A DNA stretch of 64,000 nucleotides from Sabellastarte sp. h YS-2021 (lineage: Eukaryota; Annelida; Polychaeta; Sabellida; Sabellidae): contig OZ024938.1 of assembly GCA_964017235.1 (NCBI GenBank), positions 58,581,816-58,645,815 of the forward strand. The letters are read 5' to 3'. Under the pieces are notes generated by a model that was not told the DNA's origin, ran no database searches, and saw only the letters and a program-made list of their open reading frames with translations. Positions 1 through 10,500 of the stretch are shown here, in pieces. Each line of letters starts with the position of its first letter. The first letter of the stretch is position 1. The position numbers and the translations under genes were made by a program.

Positions 1-449
1 TGTCACTCCAAATACACAATAATGATGAACAGTGTGGGAAAATAGAATACATATAAAACTATGTATAGATATGAATATATCCTCTTTCTGTTGTAACGCA
101 ATGGATAGAAGTATGGTAAATGCATTTAAAATATACAGTTTGTGTCTTTTCTCTTGCCATAAATCAAATACAAAATTTATAGACCAATTAATGTTAGCAT
201 TAGACAGATTATTGTCATAATATTGATGAATAAGAAATGGAGATTCTGTCCTGTTTAGTTACTACCCTGTTATATCTTAGCATTAAGGTTAAATACAGCT
301 CATAATGGATAATAACAAAAACTTCATTATAATCTACGTCTGAAGGATGAATATAGAATGTTTAATGTCTTCTTGAGTGATAAAACTTCAGCGATAAAAA
401 ATATCCACCAATAGGGTTGTTTTTGTGTTTATACTCCGCACAATATTTC
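1..449. other. AT-rich non-coding stretch
   Basis: No gene, RNA or repeat could be supported here. Short open frames are present but lack splice context and protein-like composition. Confidence 0.5.
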
Positions 450-650
450 CATGTAGCACAGGCCTCAAAGCGCTATATCACCCTCTCAAATTACTGACAC
501 TCCCCTAACTGAAAGAGAGAGTTTCAAGGATGGCCATTTATCCACGTCCTTGAGGTTCTTCAGCCTGCCACTGGGGATAGGACCCAATGACAGAGGACCA
601 CCATTTTAAATGGTCATCACAGCCACTATATATCTGACTGTAAACATGTC
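450..650 (-). repeat. SINE family B copy, 5'-truncated
   Basis: This is the body of a dispersed element that recurs in the window near 18975, 37335, 41045, 44725, 49215 and 59850. Shared words include CTGACA(C/T)TCCCCTAACTG, GGATGACCATTTATC and TGGGGATAGGACCCA. The tRNA-like head seen in the 18975 and 49215 copies is missing here. The orientation is inferred from those complete copies. Confidence 0.7.
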
Positions 651-1872
651 AATTGAGGAACAATTGTCTTTGATATTTAATAAGTCTGAAAAAATCCACA
701 TGTTTATCTTTATGATTCCTAGAATACTGGTAAAAATTATTAATAAATAATTATGAGCACAACAAAACAGAAATTGAGTGTCAGCTAATGATAACGTTGT
801 TATTGTTCTTACATTTATATTTCTTTTTTAAAAAGTGTTATTCTTATACTATTAATAATATCAGTTTATTTTTTTTTCGTATTCAGAGATTATTTGTGCA
901 ACACATCATTATTATAACAGTATTAAATGTTTACAAACATGTACATAAGTAGTGACTATATGTAATTATATTATTTTAGTATTGGAAAAACAACCACATG
1001 TAACTATATCTTTGTACTAAAAGTGACATGTAAGCCCTAAAAAGTGTACTAAAAGTGGCATATGGGCTGGGCCATTGTCGGTGCATGTCACTATAATAAA
1101 TAAAAAAAAATAAGAAGAAGAAGGCCCTTGAATTTTATCCAGTTTTATGACTGCTTATTTCACTTAAGGTTTGTAGAGAGGGTCCAGAGAAAGGCTAGGA
1201 TAATTTGATAATTTCAATGCTCATGAAATGCAAAAGATTGGTTCTGGCAGGATAACTAGACAGAATCTATTTTAGCTAAAAATACGTAAAGCCCTTTTAA
1301 GGGGGTACTTTCTCGCCATTTATTTTAATGGCACATATTAGGCATATTTTTTTCCAAAAAAAGGGGGTGGAGGTAAGTTACTAGGTAATGTACGTTATAC
1401 ATATATGCCGTGTTGGGAAATGAAGGATTTTGAAAGCCAACAAAACATTCTTTCAGTGGTAACTACTACAATCCCAATCAAAAGAATTAATAATGTGCTG
1501 TGAACATATGTGTACGTTCATGTTCAATACACATGGAACAAATATTGTTAAAATATTATACACCGTTTGTGGATTCTAACTGTGCAAAATTTACCAAAAT
1601 ATACCCATCGTTCAAGGTCACAGTACAAATTATGTTTGTGTATCACAAATAGTTGATTTGAAGCAGTGAAAATTGATGATCATTTTTAAACCACAGTAAA
1701 TGGTTTGGATGGTTTTGTCAGTTCAACACATTTCTGCATTTTAAATCTTGGATATAGAACCGTGTTGTGGAGTAAGTGATGTGTGTATATTGTTGAATAT
1801 ATACATGTTGTTGAATATATAGTGATATATAAATGTTGTGACACACACATATTGCGGTAGATGCACATACAG
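651..1872. other. AT-rich non-coding stretch
   Basis: No gene could be supported. An A-rich run follows tandem AATAAA-like words near 1094-1113 and could be the tail of an old retroposed copy. A G-rich TIR-like segment was looked for and not found. Simple TA-rich sequence occupies about 1780-1860. Confidence 0.4.
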
Positions 1873-2035
1873 GTCCTCAGTGGCCTAGTGGGTTATCAGT
1901 TGGCTCTAATCACAGGCTGCCACCTTTCTGTGAGTTCAACTCCTGACAAGTATCAAATGCTGAGGGCCCGTCCCAATATGAACCTGGCTGTTGAATGTAA
2001 AATCCCAATTAACTTACACTTTGATAGATATGTGT
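1873..2035 (+). repeat. SINE family C copy (tRNA-derived)
   Basis: The copy begins with GGTCCTCAGTGGCCTAGTGG (A-box-like), followed by a degenerate B box and then a body containing GAGGGCCCGTCCCAATATGA and CCTGGCTGTTG. The same order occurs near 11643 and 37683 on + and near 45845 on -. This head-plus-body arrangement is typical of tRNA-derived SINEs. The family name is only local to this report. Confidence 0.6.
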
Positions 2036-2086
2036 AGTCATTGTTTTCGAGCAGAGGCCTCATAAGTTAATAACTCAAATTTTGAT

Positions 2087-3041
2087 TGGCTTTTGGGGGG
2101 TTTTAACGTCACTTTCAACACTACTGCTTCTAGGCATAAGTTGGCCGCGGTCATAAGTTGGCCGTCACTAATTTAATTGGGCCAAACAGACAAATAAGTC
2201 TTTGTACAGTGTTTAAAATGAATAAAACGCATAAATGTAATAATAATGGACGATTTACGATTGCAATCAACTTTTAAATTTGTAGCAATTTCAAGATTTG
2301 ATGATGGCGGCCAACTTATGACTGCGGCCAACTTATGCCTAGAAGTAGACCGAGTTTCTGTCCCGTCGCCAATTGTTATTGATATGTTGATGGACACAAT
2401 GGCGAGGGACAGAGTTCCCATGTACTTGTTTTCTGTGTAAATCTGAAATTATGGGAAATTATTTCATTTACTTTAAAAAGTAATTATTATGTTCATATAG
2501 CCATATCCGGTTTACAGTACATATGCTGTTAAACTAAACTGATTTTACAAGCCAGAAATTTCTTTTTTACAGAACTATGTAATGTTGAAGGTTTGTTTAT
2601 ATTTTAAAACAGGTTAAAATACAGACATACCAGTTTGATTGGCATTAAATATTAGTGAACGGCACATATACATAAGTTAAAGAATTCATATAACACTTTA
2701 TACTTATTGTAATATGTGTAGAAATATGCCGTTCAAAATTTACACTGAAAACAAGTACATGGGAACTCTGTCCCTCGCCATTGTGTCCATCAACATATCA
2801 ATAACAATTGGCGACGGGAGAGAAACTCGGTCTAGCCTAAAAGCAGTATATAGATCATTTCATGACAGGTAGTTTTATGGGCAGAGGAATCCAGTACATA
2901 CAATTGGCCAAGCTTCTTGTACTGTAAACTGCCGACCATTGGTAAGCAGCTACCAACTTTCTGATGTAGGGTGCAGGGTTTTGAACTGCTAACCTCAGAG
3001 GTGGGAGGCGAGTGTATTACCACTGCGCCACCATGGCCCCA
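2087..3041 (-). repeat. SINE family A copy split by an insertion
   Basis: The tail part (about 2087-2121, GGTTTTAACGTCACTTTC) and the remainder (2849-3041, ending with a tRNA-like head in - orientation with the words GGTGGGAGGCGAGTG and CCACCATGGCCCC) join across an inserted segment at 2122-2848. Compared with intact copies at 13261, 42231 and 63274, the break falls at the TA of the family's TGTACAGGTCAT. This copy is therefore older than its insertion. Confidence 0.7.
2122..2848. mobile_element. composite TIR element inserted at TA inside a SINE
   Basis: The outer ends are TACTGCTTCTAGGC at 2122 and its imperfect inverse ending with AAGCAGTA at 2848, giving a TA target like Tc1/mariner-type insertions. 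Inside are two inverted-repeat units. One pairs 2122-2160 with 2303-2346 (GGCATAAGTTGGCC words). The other pairs 2347-2440 with about 2740-2832 (both contain GACCGAGTTTCT and, further in, AACAATTGGCGAC or its complement). No transposase frame is present, so it would be non-autonomous. Confidence 0.65.
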
Positions 3042-3149
3042 ACTCAAAATTTCAAAAGTTACTGCAATATAATGAATAGAAGTGATATAAATGTATATCT
3101 AGTGATGAAATATGGGTGTTATTATTAAATATGAAATCTAGTTACAGCT

Positions 3150-3340
3150 ATTTGACATATTCCCTGAATTGACAATTCTTGTTCAGGGAGTTTGTCAAAT
3201 GAGACCCCCCCCCCATTTTCAGGGATTTTGCCAAGTTACTGGAAATTTTAGGGATTTGCCCAAACCCCCAGGTGAAACAGTGATTTGGCCAAATCCCTGA
3301 ACATTTTAGGAATTTGACCAATTCCCTGGTTTGACACATT
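3150..3340. repeat. array of AGGGATTTGnCAAATCCCT-type palindromes
   Basis: Several imperfect copies of a hyphenated palindrome are spaced by short linkers. The arms read AGGGATTT / AAATCCCT, with variants such as AGGGAGTTTGTCAAAT and GGAATTTGACCAATTCC. An eight-C run sits at about 3207. It resembles in layout, but not in sequence, the next array at 3366-3535. Confidence 0.6.
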
Positions 3341-3365
3341 CACTGTACAATATATATATATATAT

Positions 3366-3535
3366 GTTACAGGCAAACTGCATAATCAGGCATTTTGCTA
3401 AATGCCTAAAGATCCCAGGCATTTCATGAAATCCCTGATTCACTTAGGAATTTCATGAAATGCCTAAAATTTCCAGTCATTTCATGTAATGTCTGGTTTC
3501 GAGCTCCAGGCATTTCCTGAAATGCCTAAATCAGA
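3366..3535. repeat. left array of AGGCATTTC/GAAATGCCT palindromes
   Basis: After a short TA run the sequence reads TTACAGGCAAACTGCATAAT. At least four palindromic units with arms AGGCATTTC / GAAATGCCT then follow. The same lead sequence and units recur in opposite orientation at 10895-11035, with roughly three quarters of positions agreeing by eye. This makes the two arrays an inverted pair about 7.4 kb apart, with the YR retroelement between them. Confidence 0.65.
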
Positions 3536-4365
3536 TCCTCAAAACATTTTTAGCCTGTCTCCTGTTACAGCAGGTTCTTGCTCGACCTTAGCCTTGCTTA
3601 AGGCTCAAATTTGCATTATATCTTTTCAAACATGCACACAAATATTTGGTATTCATAAAGCACTCATACATGTTATGAGATAGAAGCTTATCAGACAGAG
3701 AAAGTCAGTACATGTATGAGTACATTATAGAAACTGAAACTCCATTATCTGAACTGAAAATTTTCCCTAACTGCAAAGAAACTTGAGCCTTCAGCAAGGC
3801 TAGCTCGACCTGTGTAGGGAGTGGAGTAGGTACATCATCAGATAATGGTACTGGTATCTCGGTGGGTGTTAGTTTAGTCAGAGGGCTCTGGCTCATTGAT
3901 CAATGGTGACCCTTCACTCTTGAGAGAGGAGTGAATGGTTTTCTCTAATGCAGGCAAGAGATCTCTTTATCTGTACACAGATGTTCATTAATTTCTGTTT
4001 GTAAACTTGTCACACCTTGACTTCTATCCAAACCTAGCAGCATAAGGACACTGCATGATTTTGGACAAATCAAAGTCCATGAAAACACTCCATTTTAACA
4101 TACTTTTAAACACTAGCTAAGGGAAGATGATAATCAGACTAAAATGCATACTAAAGAGATCCATGTCTGCTTACCTTTTAGACATTCTTTATATATGTAG
4201 CCAATTGCAATGTAGATCAAGACTAAATGCCTTTCCTACTTTAATGGATTATGTTAATGAGAAACACTGCTTTATTCATTAAATTAATTCAGTTATGGTT
4301 TCCCTATTTCAAGGGATTACTTCAGTCAGTAACCTTGCTTTAACATCAAAGCCCAGTTATACCCC
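3536..4365. other. non-coding stretch with a short inverted repeat
   Basis: An inverted repeat of about 30 bp pairs 3580-3615 with 3775-3812 (word CTCGACCTTAGCCTTGCT and its complement). No coding sequence could be supported. A 63-residue open frame on - at 3705-3896 has no splice or homology support. Confidence 0.4.
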
Positions 4366-4565
4366 TTTCACACCACAGGTGGTATAACCCACAGTTATAG
4401 GGATTAGACAAAACACCCCTGTCCTTCAACTACAGTCTAACAGTCATATGCGAACTTGCAATACTATATCCCACTGCCCCATTCCTTGAGAGGCCCACAG
4501 AAGTTTTGAAATGTTCAAAACTACCACCTCTGAATTTCTCAGCGTCACTCACCATCAGTCACCAT
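4366..4565 (+). mobile_element. fragment of TIR element family D (left half)
   Basis: It starts with CCCCTTTCACACCACAGGTGG, the same terminal word that bounds the complete copy at 17211-17761. Interior words such as CCTGTCCTT and ACCACCTCTGA are shared with that copy. The right terminus is absent. Confidence 0.6.
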
Positions 4566-4590
4566 CTACTACTGTTAATAGTACAATAAT

Positions 4591-4721
4591 GTGATTTTGT
4601 AGGGCATTATAGGTTTTTACAGGCACGCCATGAATCATTACAGCCCAAGGGCCGTTAGGCCCGAGGGCAGTAATGATTCATGAAGTGCCTGTAAAAACCT
4701 ATAATGCCCGTGCAAAATCAC
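4591..4721. repeat. long hairpin (foldback) sequence 1
   Basis: Nearly 58 bases of the left arm (GTGATTTTGTAGGGCATTAT onward) are complementary to the right arm ending GCAAAATCAC. The arms enclose a short GC-rich loop with AAGGGCCGTTAGGCCCGAGGG. Pairing extends more weakly into the flanks. Similar hairpins lie at 30551-30708 and 33761-33865. Confidence 0.8.
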
Positions 4722-5596
4722 ACTATTACTATTATTATTAGATCTGCATTTGTCATTATTATTCACCTAAATTCTCGTAAATGATATTATTGCTAACATT
4801 TCCTTGCAAAACTGGACTACTTCAAAGGAAACCATATATTTTGATTCAATTGTCTATGCGTAACTGTAAACACACTTAAAACAATGTTTTAACTAAAACT
4901 TTAATACTTCAACTCTTTAATAGATAACATAACCTTTTTAATGTGAAAAAACCTTTAAAAGATATTGCTTTTAAAAAAAGCTGAATGGAAAAAAAATTAA
5001 CAGCTCTCACGGGATTCCATCCCCAACCTCAAGATTCCAGAGTGAAGCACTTTACACTCACAGCCACAGAGTTTCATATGCTCCAGATTTGTAAAATGTT
5101 ATTTATTCCTTCATCAATAATGCACTCATTCAAAACTTTCTCCAATTTCTAACGATTTACTTCTTAATTTAAAATAACTATATAATAATTACTGGAAACA
5201 TACTTTTTACACTACTTGTTGTTTTGTTTGATAAAATCCATGCAGAAATAAGAGAGATATCGCAAAATGAACATTTGAAATGAAGAGTGGAATATTTATA
5301 AACAAACACTTTGTGATGTTAAGGCACTAGTATTGCACGTCTATTTAATGTTTGATGATTATGTCCTTATATCATTTTCAAAATACCTTTAAGCTCTTTA
5401 TTCTCCTTTTTATTTGATCAAAATCCATTAAATAATAAGACAGATATGGCACTTTAAAAATTTCAAGTGGGAGCATACCATTTGTAAACAAACTTACGAA
5501 ACACATAAAACCATGCATTAATATTTATTTCCCAAAATTAGCGGGCAGATAATGATAGAACCTGTGCAAATATGGTGTTGTATGGACCTTAAAAAA
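4722..5596. other. AT-rich non-coding stretch
   Basis: No gene could be supported. The only notable item is a degenerate tRNA-like segment on - at 5010-5090, listed separately. Confidence 0.4.
5010..5090 (-). pseudogene. tRNA-like remnant (SINE head or tRNA pseudogene)
   Basis: Read on -, the segment has an A-box-like TGTGGCTGTGAGTGTAAAG, then a stem-like CACTCTGGAATC. A degraded B box (GGGATGGAATCCC in place of GGTTCGAATCCC) follows at roughly tRNA spacing. The acceptor stem cannot be paired convincingly, so a functional tRNA is unlikely. Confidence 0.35.
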
Positions 5597-5864
5597 AACA
5601 TTAATGAGCTAGGGAATGCCTGCCTATCTCAGTCAACGTGATGGCCATAGGAGAGAAACGAGATTGAGGAACGAGACCAGATAATATCAGGTCTCGTTTA
5701 AAGGACAAACGGGAATTGGAAGGAGGTAAGGATAAAGTCTCATTAGAGTAACAGACGAGAATTGGAGAAATGCTATTTATTAACATCTAACACGTGAGTA
5801 TATATATATAATGAAAGTAACACTGAGGGAAACGAGACTTGAAAAAGCCCAAACCCAACAAGCA

Positions 5865-6844
5865 TTATAATGACAGGGAGTTGGCCAGGCGTTGGAGGGC
5901 TAGGGGAAATTGTAATGAGTGAGATGTGTGGTCAGAGATGTAGGACCATATGGCATCACTAGACCAAAGGCCTTGCATTTTTATGGAATCAAGTGGGGTA
6001 TTAGCGTCGAATGCTAGTGTTCCTCCAGTTCTGCGGAAACTATGAAACCCAAAATGGGGCACTGGCAAACCTAATGTGCGGACAAATGTTGCCAGGCATT
6101 TTCTTAATAATGTCTGTGTTAACAACGTATAATCATCTAAAATGAGTAATGGATCATGGCCTGGTAATTTCTTAGCCAACAACTGACGTAATGTTTGAAC
6201 GGGGCACAACAAAGGATCACGAACTTCTGGCAGCTTGATCACATGGATCTTTTCAGGGGCTTGGACATTCTTTGCCCACTTCAGCCTGATGTGAACTCCC
6301 GGGAATTCAAATTTGACATCACAGCGGAGTAAGTGCCTGGCTCTGTCAAACAGACGTATGGACTGTGGTGCAATATTCGATATTCTAAACAGGCCATAAA
6401 AGGCTATGAGAAAGGCTGCCCGATATGTGAGGGTACTTTCAAACAATTCACACAGTGACGAGATCTCGCGGATCTGGTTGAACGTGAATATGCCTTTTGG
6501 CCTGGGATTTGGTATGACTGAATAGTTAACTCCCTTCAATAAGCGAAGGACTAAGGGATGAGAGAAACTGGCACATGACCAACCGTATCTCCTAAACATG
6601 TATTTGAGGGCCGAAATGTAATTCATAAACACGCGATAGCTAAGGACATTGCTAGCCAGAAGTTCAATGAATAACAAGACTGTTTGTAGGGAGTCAGGAG
6701 ACTCCAGCTTTGAATGAACACAAATGCCATGAACACTTTGAACTGTCTGACATATTGGGCAGTGGTGTGAGGCCGCAAACCCTGGTCTAATCTCTTCATG
6801 GCAGCTTGCATTAATGATCCCGCCTGGTGGGACAAACCTAAAAA
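5865..6844 (-). pseudogene. tyrosine recombinase segment of the YR retroelement
   Basis: This enzyme would integrate the circular DNA copy by site-specific recombination through a 3'-phosphotyrosyl link. In the frame beginning at 6878 the catalytic set is complete: Arg165 in GLFRISN, His279 and Arg282 in FGFHSFRRTGG, the GLWSSD stretch, and Tyr313 in WSYIS. The core-binding (N-terminal) part, with MQAAMKRLDQG and TAQYVRQFKVFMAF, lies in a different frame between about 6835 and 6715. That is the same frame as the upstream reverse transcriptase, so one small insertion or deletion near 6700-6720 splits the domain. A stop at 6845-6847 separates it from RNase H. The catalytic domain is intact by eye, but the protein as a whole is not. 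Confidence 0.85.
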
Positions 6845-8809
6845 TTACAAAGGAAGAACAGATGATACGTCTTCCCATATTGTATGACTTGTGCCCTGGA
6901 ACTTATAACGGGACAAGGCATCCGCTGCAACATTCTGCTTCCCCTGGATGTGTCTGACTTGTGCATTCACGTTATGTTGTGCACAGATAAACCATAATTG
7001 TCTGATACACCAACTGAGAAAGGGATCCCTAGTCTTGCCTGTATTACACACCATTACCGCACTCTCATTATCGCAACGTATCCGAATGGTCTTATTCTTC
7101 CACAATGGGGCCCAAAGGCAAACTGCGACGAGTAAGTTATACATTTCAACCTGGGTGATGCTAATCCGATGAGCGAGATTTGGTGGCACTAACGCGGAAT
7201 AAGCCCTAAGTCCCCATATTCCCCCAATTCCCGTGAGAGTGGCATCCACGAAAACTTCATGTGCCACGGTCACGTTGTTAAACGCGACTACCCCGTTGAA
7301 CTGCTTGACAAAGTTAATGAACCACAAAATGTCATGGTAAAACCCCTCGTCGGGGCAGATATAGCGACTGTTATGATGGGCGTGCAACACTGCTAAAATT
7401 CTATTCAGAAAAACACGTGCCCCCCTTACGCAACGTGATATATATAGTAATTTTCCCAACAAGCTCTGAAATTCATGCTTTGTGAAACGACGACGGAGTA
7501 AAGAGGTGTAACATAATATCAAAATCTCGTTCAGCTTAGCTGACTCGATGCTAAACGTGGCCTCATCTGTATCAACCACAATACCCATTATGGGCAAACG
7601 AGACACCGGTGAGAATACCTTACTGTAGTTGATGGGCAGACCAACGTTACGGATGACTTCGAGTAATGTATCAAACGCTTCCCGGGCTACGTCAACGTGA
7701 CAACAAGCGTATATGTCGTCTATGTAATTCCAAACTTGGAACCCATGTTTGGCCATGATAAAACGGATGAAATTACTAACGCGCTCAAAGATTGCTGTGC
7801 CATGGACGGCCCCAAATGCGAGGTGTTTATCAATGTAAAACTGATTATCCCACTTGATGCCTAAGTGAATGGAATCTGCCGGGTCAACTGGGATATTACG
7901 AAAAGCCCTGGAGATGTTGACTTTGAATACACGCGCTGACCGACCTAGATCCCGCAATGAACTAATGAGATTGTCGAGACCAGGAAGGTTAAGAAGGTTA
8001 TCTTTAATGGTAGCCTTATTAACTGAAAACTCTCCGAAGGATAAATCCAAAATGACGCGACGCCCCCGACCCTTGGGGCGTGTCATGAGGGGGGCCCATG
8101 TAAATTGTGGGTGGGGAACCTCGTCAAACGGCCCCAATAACGCCCCATGAGCCAATTCGTCATCAATGAATTGTTGGACCTGTCCCGACCATTCCTTAGC
8201 TGATTGATGATTATCTGTGGCGTTATTCCCGATATGTGAGCCAGGGTTAATTCCGAGAGGAAAACCGAATCGTAAATAGTCAATCAGAGCCTTATCATGA
8301 TAGTCCTGGATATGCTCATACAGGTAATCAAAATTAAAGACTGAAGGAAGAGGAGCTCTGACGCCTACATAGTTCGGAACCCCTGAACAGACGACACGCT
8401 CAACCAAATCCAAATAAGCACCCTTATGAGATGTGTCCACCATTGGACTCATTGGTGAATAAGAAAGACGAGTATCATGTGTAACAAAACCAATGTTCTT
8501 TTGAAATTTGACTTTATGATCAATGACAATGGAAGACCTGCTCTCCTGGTAACTACCCTGATTATGTCTCTGTAAGTCATTATAACAAGTAGTACCCATA
8601 CGTGTCACACATAACAATGGTATGCCAATAAAGTCAACAACTTTACAGTCAATCAAATTATTATAAGGTCCATGTTGATGCATCTTAACTAACAAGGGAT
8701 ACACTTGAGATAAAGTTCTCCATGAAGACAGCACGGGGGAGCCCGTTAATGACCCACCACCAAGTTTATGTTTATCGACGACAGGCTGAGAAGTGCGGTT
8801 GGTCACTCC
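6845..8809 (-). pseudogene. reverse transcriptase-RNase H segment of the YR retroelement
   Basis: The frame is open for about 654 codons. Reverse transcriptase motifs in order are RPKGRGRRVILDLSF, FKVNISRAFRNIPVDP (motif A, about residues 294-309), FGAVHGTAIFERVSNF (motif B) and NYIDDIYACC (motif C, Asp363-Asp364). Motif A has Asn297 where the family has a metal-binding Asp, so polymerase activity is probably lost. RNase H follows at roughly residues 510-640, with VFVDATLTGIGG, the Glu of VEMYNLLVAV, IRCDNESAVMV and GKQNVAADALSR. Its four acidic positions look preserved. The segment is in the same frame as the gag-like and zinc-finger segments upstream, after a TAG at 8810-8812. No methionine codon begins this segment at its apparent start, which is GTG, so it was probably translated as part of a polyprotein. 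Confidence 0.9.
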
Positions 8810-8812
8810 CTA

Positions 8813-9097
8813 TTCCGATGTATTCACTTTCTTCTTGTTAAAGCACTCGCTCTCAACATGCCCGTTGCTTCTCTTCAAAAATTTGAAACAATAGGCACAG
8901 ACGTGCTTAAATAATGTGAGTCCAGTAGCATCTGTGTGGTCTTGAGAGTGAGGGCAAGAGCCCTCATTGTACCAGCGGCATACCACTTTCCTCACTTCAG
9001 ATGAAGGTTGTACGTTTGATGGCTTTGGGGACATAGTGACCGACCCGCTGAAGACGGCGGCCTGGCTGTAAGTCAATCTGTTATCAGCCAGTATACG
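8813..9097 (-). pseudogene. zinc-finger-like segment of the YR element polyprotein
   Basis: About 95 codons lie in the same frame as the segments on either side, between TAG stops at 9098-9100 and 8810-8812. Cysteine and histidine spacing (CRWYNEGSCPHSQDH, then HVCAYC and HVESEC) suggests nucleic-acid-binding zinc fingers of the kind found at the end of gag in YR elements. No methionine is positioned to start it independently, which argues that it is an internal piece of a longer reading frame. Confidence 0.65.
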
Positions 9098-9427
9098 CTA
9101 ATCCTGCCATGTGATTTGTTGATCTTCTAATTGGTGCATAGACGCAGCGAACGCACCACGTGCTATAGGCCAGGAAAGGTTTTCGGCCAACTTGGCCGTT
9201 TTTACTAACTCAGTGAGCATGCGACGTGAAGTATCTGGATGTGGAGTGTCAAGCGCGTTCTGAACAAATCCCACGACAAACTGGCAAAACGTGAGGTCAT
9301 CAAACGGTGTCTTCTTCCGTGCTGTCCCCGTGAGACATGTCTCGTTAGGCCAACGCAAATGAGGGGGAGCTAGTGGTGTATCAGACACATTATAACGGCC
9401 GCTCTTCTTTCTCTGAGACCCACCTTG
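9098..9427 (-). pseudogene. gag C-terminal-like segment of the YR element polyprotein
   Basis: An open stretch of about 109 codons lies between in-frame TAA (9428-9430) and TAG (9098-9100). It contains HLRWPNETC, FDDLTFCQFVVGF and KLAENLSWPIARGAF, a helix-rich region that I associate from memory with gag-like proteins of invertebrate YR retroelements. It begins without a methionine directly after the upstream stop, which suggests that the stop is a mutation inside a continuous gag. Confidence 0.6.
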
Positions 9428-10384
9428 TTATAACTGCTGTTTCATCCTCGTCTCCAAAACGGCCACCCGTTCCTCGACAAGTTGCTGTATATACGGGTTC
9501 ATCCTAAGTGAGTCCAGAGTCATTGGGGCTGTGACAGAGGAATCAGTACTTTTCACAGCAGGATTTGGGTCCTGTGGTGTAACTACTGCCAATGGATCAG
9601 CCATGGCACGTACTTGTACAGGGTTGCCGAATTGGTCCACATGTCTGTAAATATTATGGTTAACGTCCCTTACCATATGTTTCTGAACTGAGTTCTCACC
9701 CTCTATCTGTTCAACTAACATTTGTGAATTATCCCAGTTTGGAGGGACAACAGGCTCCTCAGGTCTCGCAAATGCGGCTGCAGCTTGCCTAACCACAGGA
9801 AGAGAAGATACTGAGGCAGGCTTACTATTGTCCTGTGGTAAAGGTGCCACTCCAAGATCAAAGTCCGGGCGTTGTTTCTTTGGGCGTGCGGGTGTGGCTG
9901 ATGCCTTTACCAGAACAGCTGTATCCGGAAATGTTTTCAAGTAAGAGTCTCCCGCGTCATTTCTAACAAACGTCCCACCAGGTGATGAGAACAATGGTGT
10001 ATCATCTTCATCCGGAGTCTCGCGTTTCTTACTCTGGTCTCGCGCACAAGATTTGCGGCTAGGTGCTTTCTGAGATGAAGTCTCATTGAGACGTGAAGCC
10101 AATCCTGTCAAACGAGATTCCATAGATGTGAGCTTGTCCGTGAATGAGGACATCGTTGCCAACACCGCATCCAACATTTTATCCTGTGAGGAAGTCTCGT
10201 TGGCGGGCTTTGTCTTTGGAGTTTTCTTGACCTCTTTCACCGGGTCCTTTTTCTCATCCTTCATTACAGATCTGCTCCTTTCACATTTAGCCCCAACTGG
10301 GCGTTCATGTTCCACAGTACATTTCTTGCAGAAAGAAATATTCCCAACGTTCCCTGAAACACTTGGTCCACTAATCGTGGCCAT
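9428..10384 (-). pseudogene. gag-like N-terminal segment of the YR element
   Basis: A 318-codon frame starts at ATG 10384-10382. The N-terminus carries a Cys/His cluster (FCKKCTVEHERPVGAKC), followed by a Lys/Glu-rich stretch and a helical segment around SSFTDKLTSMESRLTGLASR. A Pro/Ser-rich middle with KKQRPDFDLG and a C-terminal coil near QQLVEERVAVLETRMKQQL come next. That layout (finger, basic linker, coiled coil) fits a nucleocapsid or gag protein. It ends at a TAA, beyond which the same frame continues open to the next segment. Confidence 0.65.
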
Positions 10385-10500
10385 TATAAAACCTTTGACA
10401 TACTAAAATGACTAAAATACTGTGCAGAACTGAAGCAAACACATGTATATATACTAGTAATTCAAATCAAAGGTGATATGGTTTCTCTAGCTCAAGAGAA

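Larger units (their letters stand above)
5597..10500 (-). mobile_element. DIRS-order (tyrosine recombinase) retroelement, decayed
   Basis: On - the order is gag-like region, zinc-finger segment, reverse transcriptase, RNase H and tyrosine recombinase. No DDE integrase, aspartic protease or LTRs are visible, and that combination is diagnostic of YR (DIRS-order) retroelements. No methyltransferase-like segment is seen between RNase H and recombinase, which favours the Ngaro-like side over DIRS1-like; this is inference. Base composition is more GC-rich than the flanks. The coding frame is broken by four in-frame stops and one frame change. The boundaries are approximate: the coding part is 5865-10384, and flanking sequence with repeated ACGAGAC words (5630-5840) probably belongs to the element. 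Confidence 0.85.

Noticed and set aside
6845..10384. LTR retrotransposon or endogenous retrovirus
   Set aside because: There are no LTRs, protease or DDE integrase. A tyrosine recombinase follows RNase H, which places it with YR (DIRS-order) retroelements.
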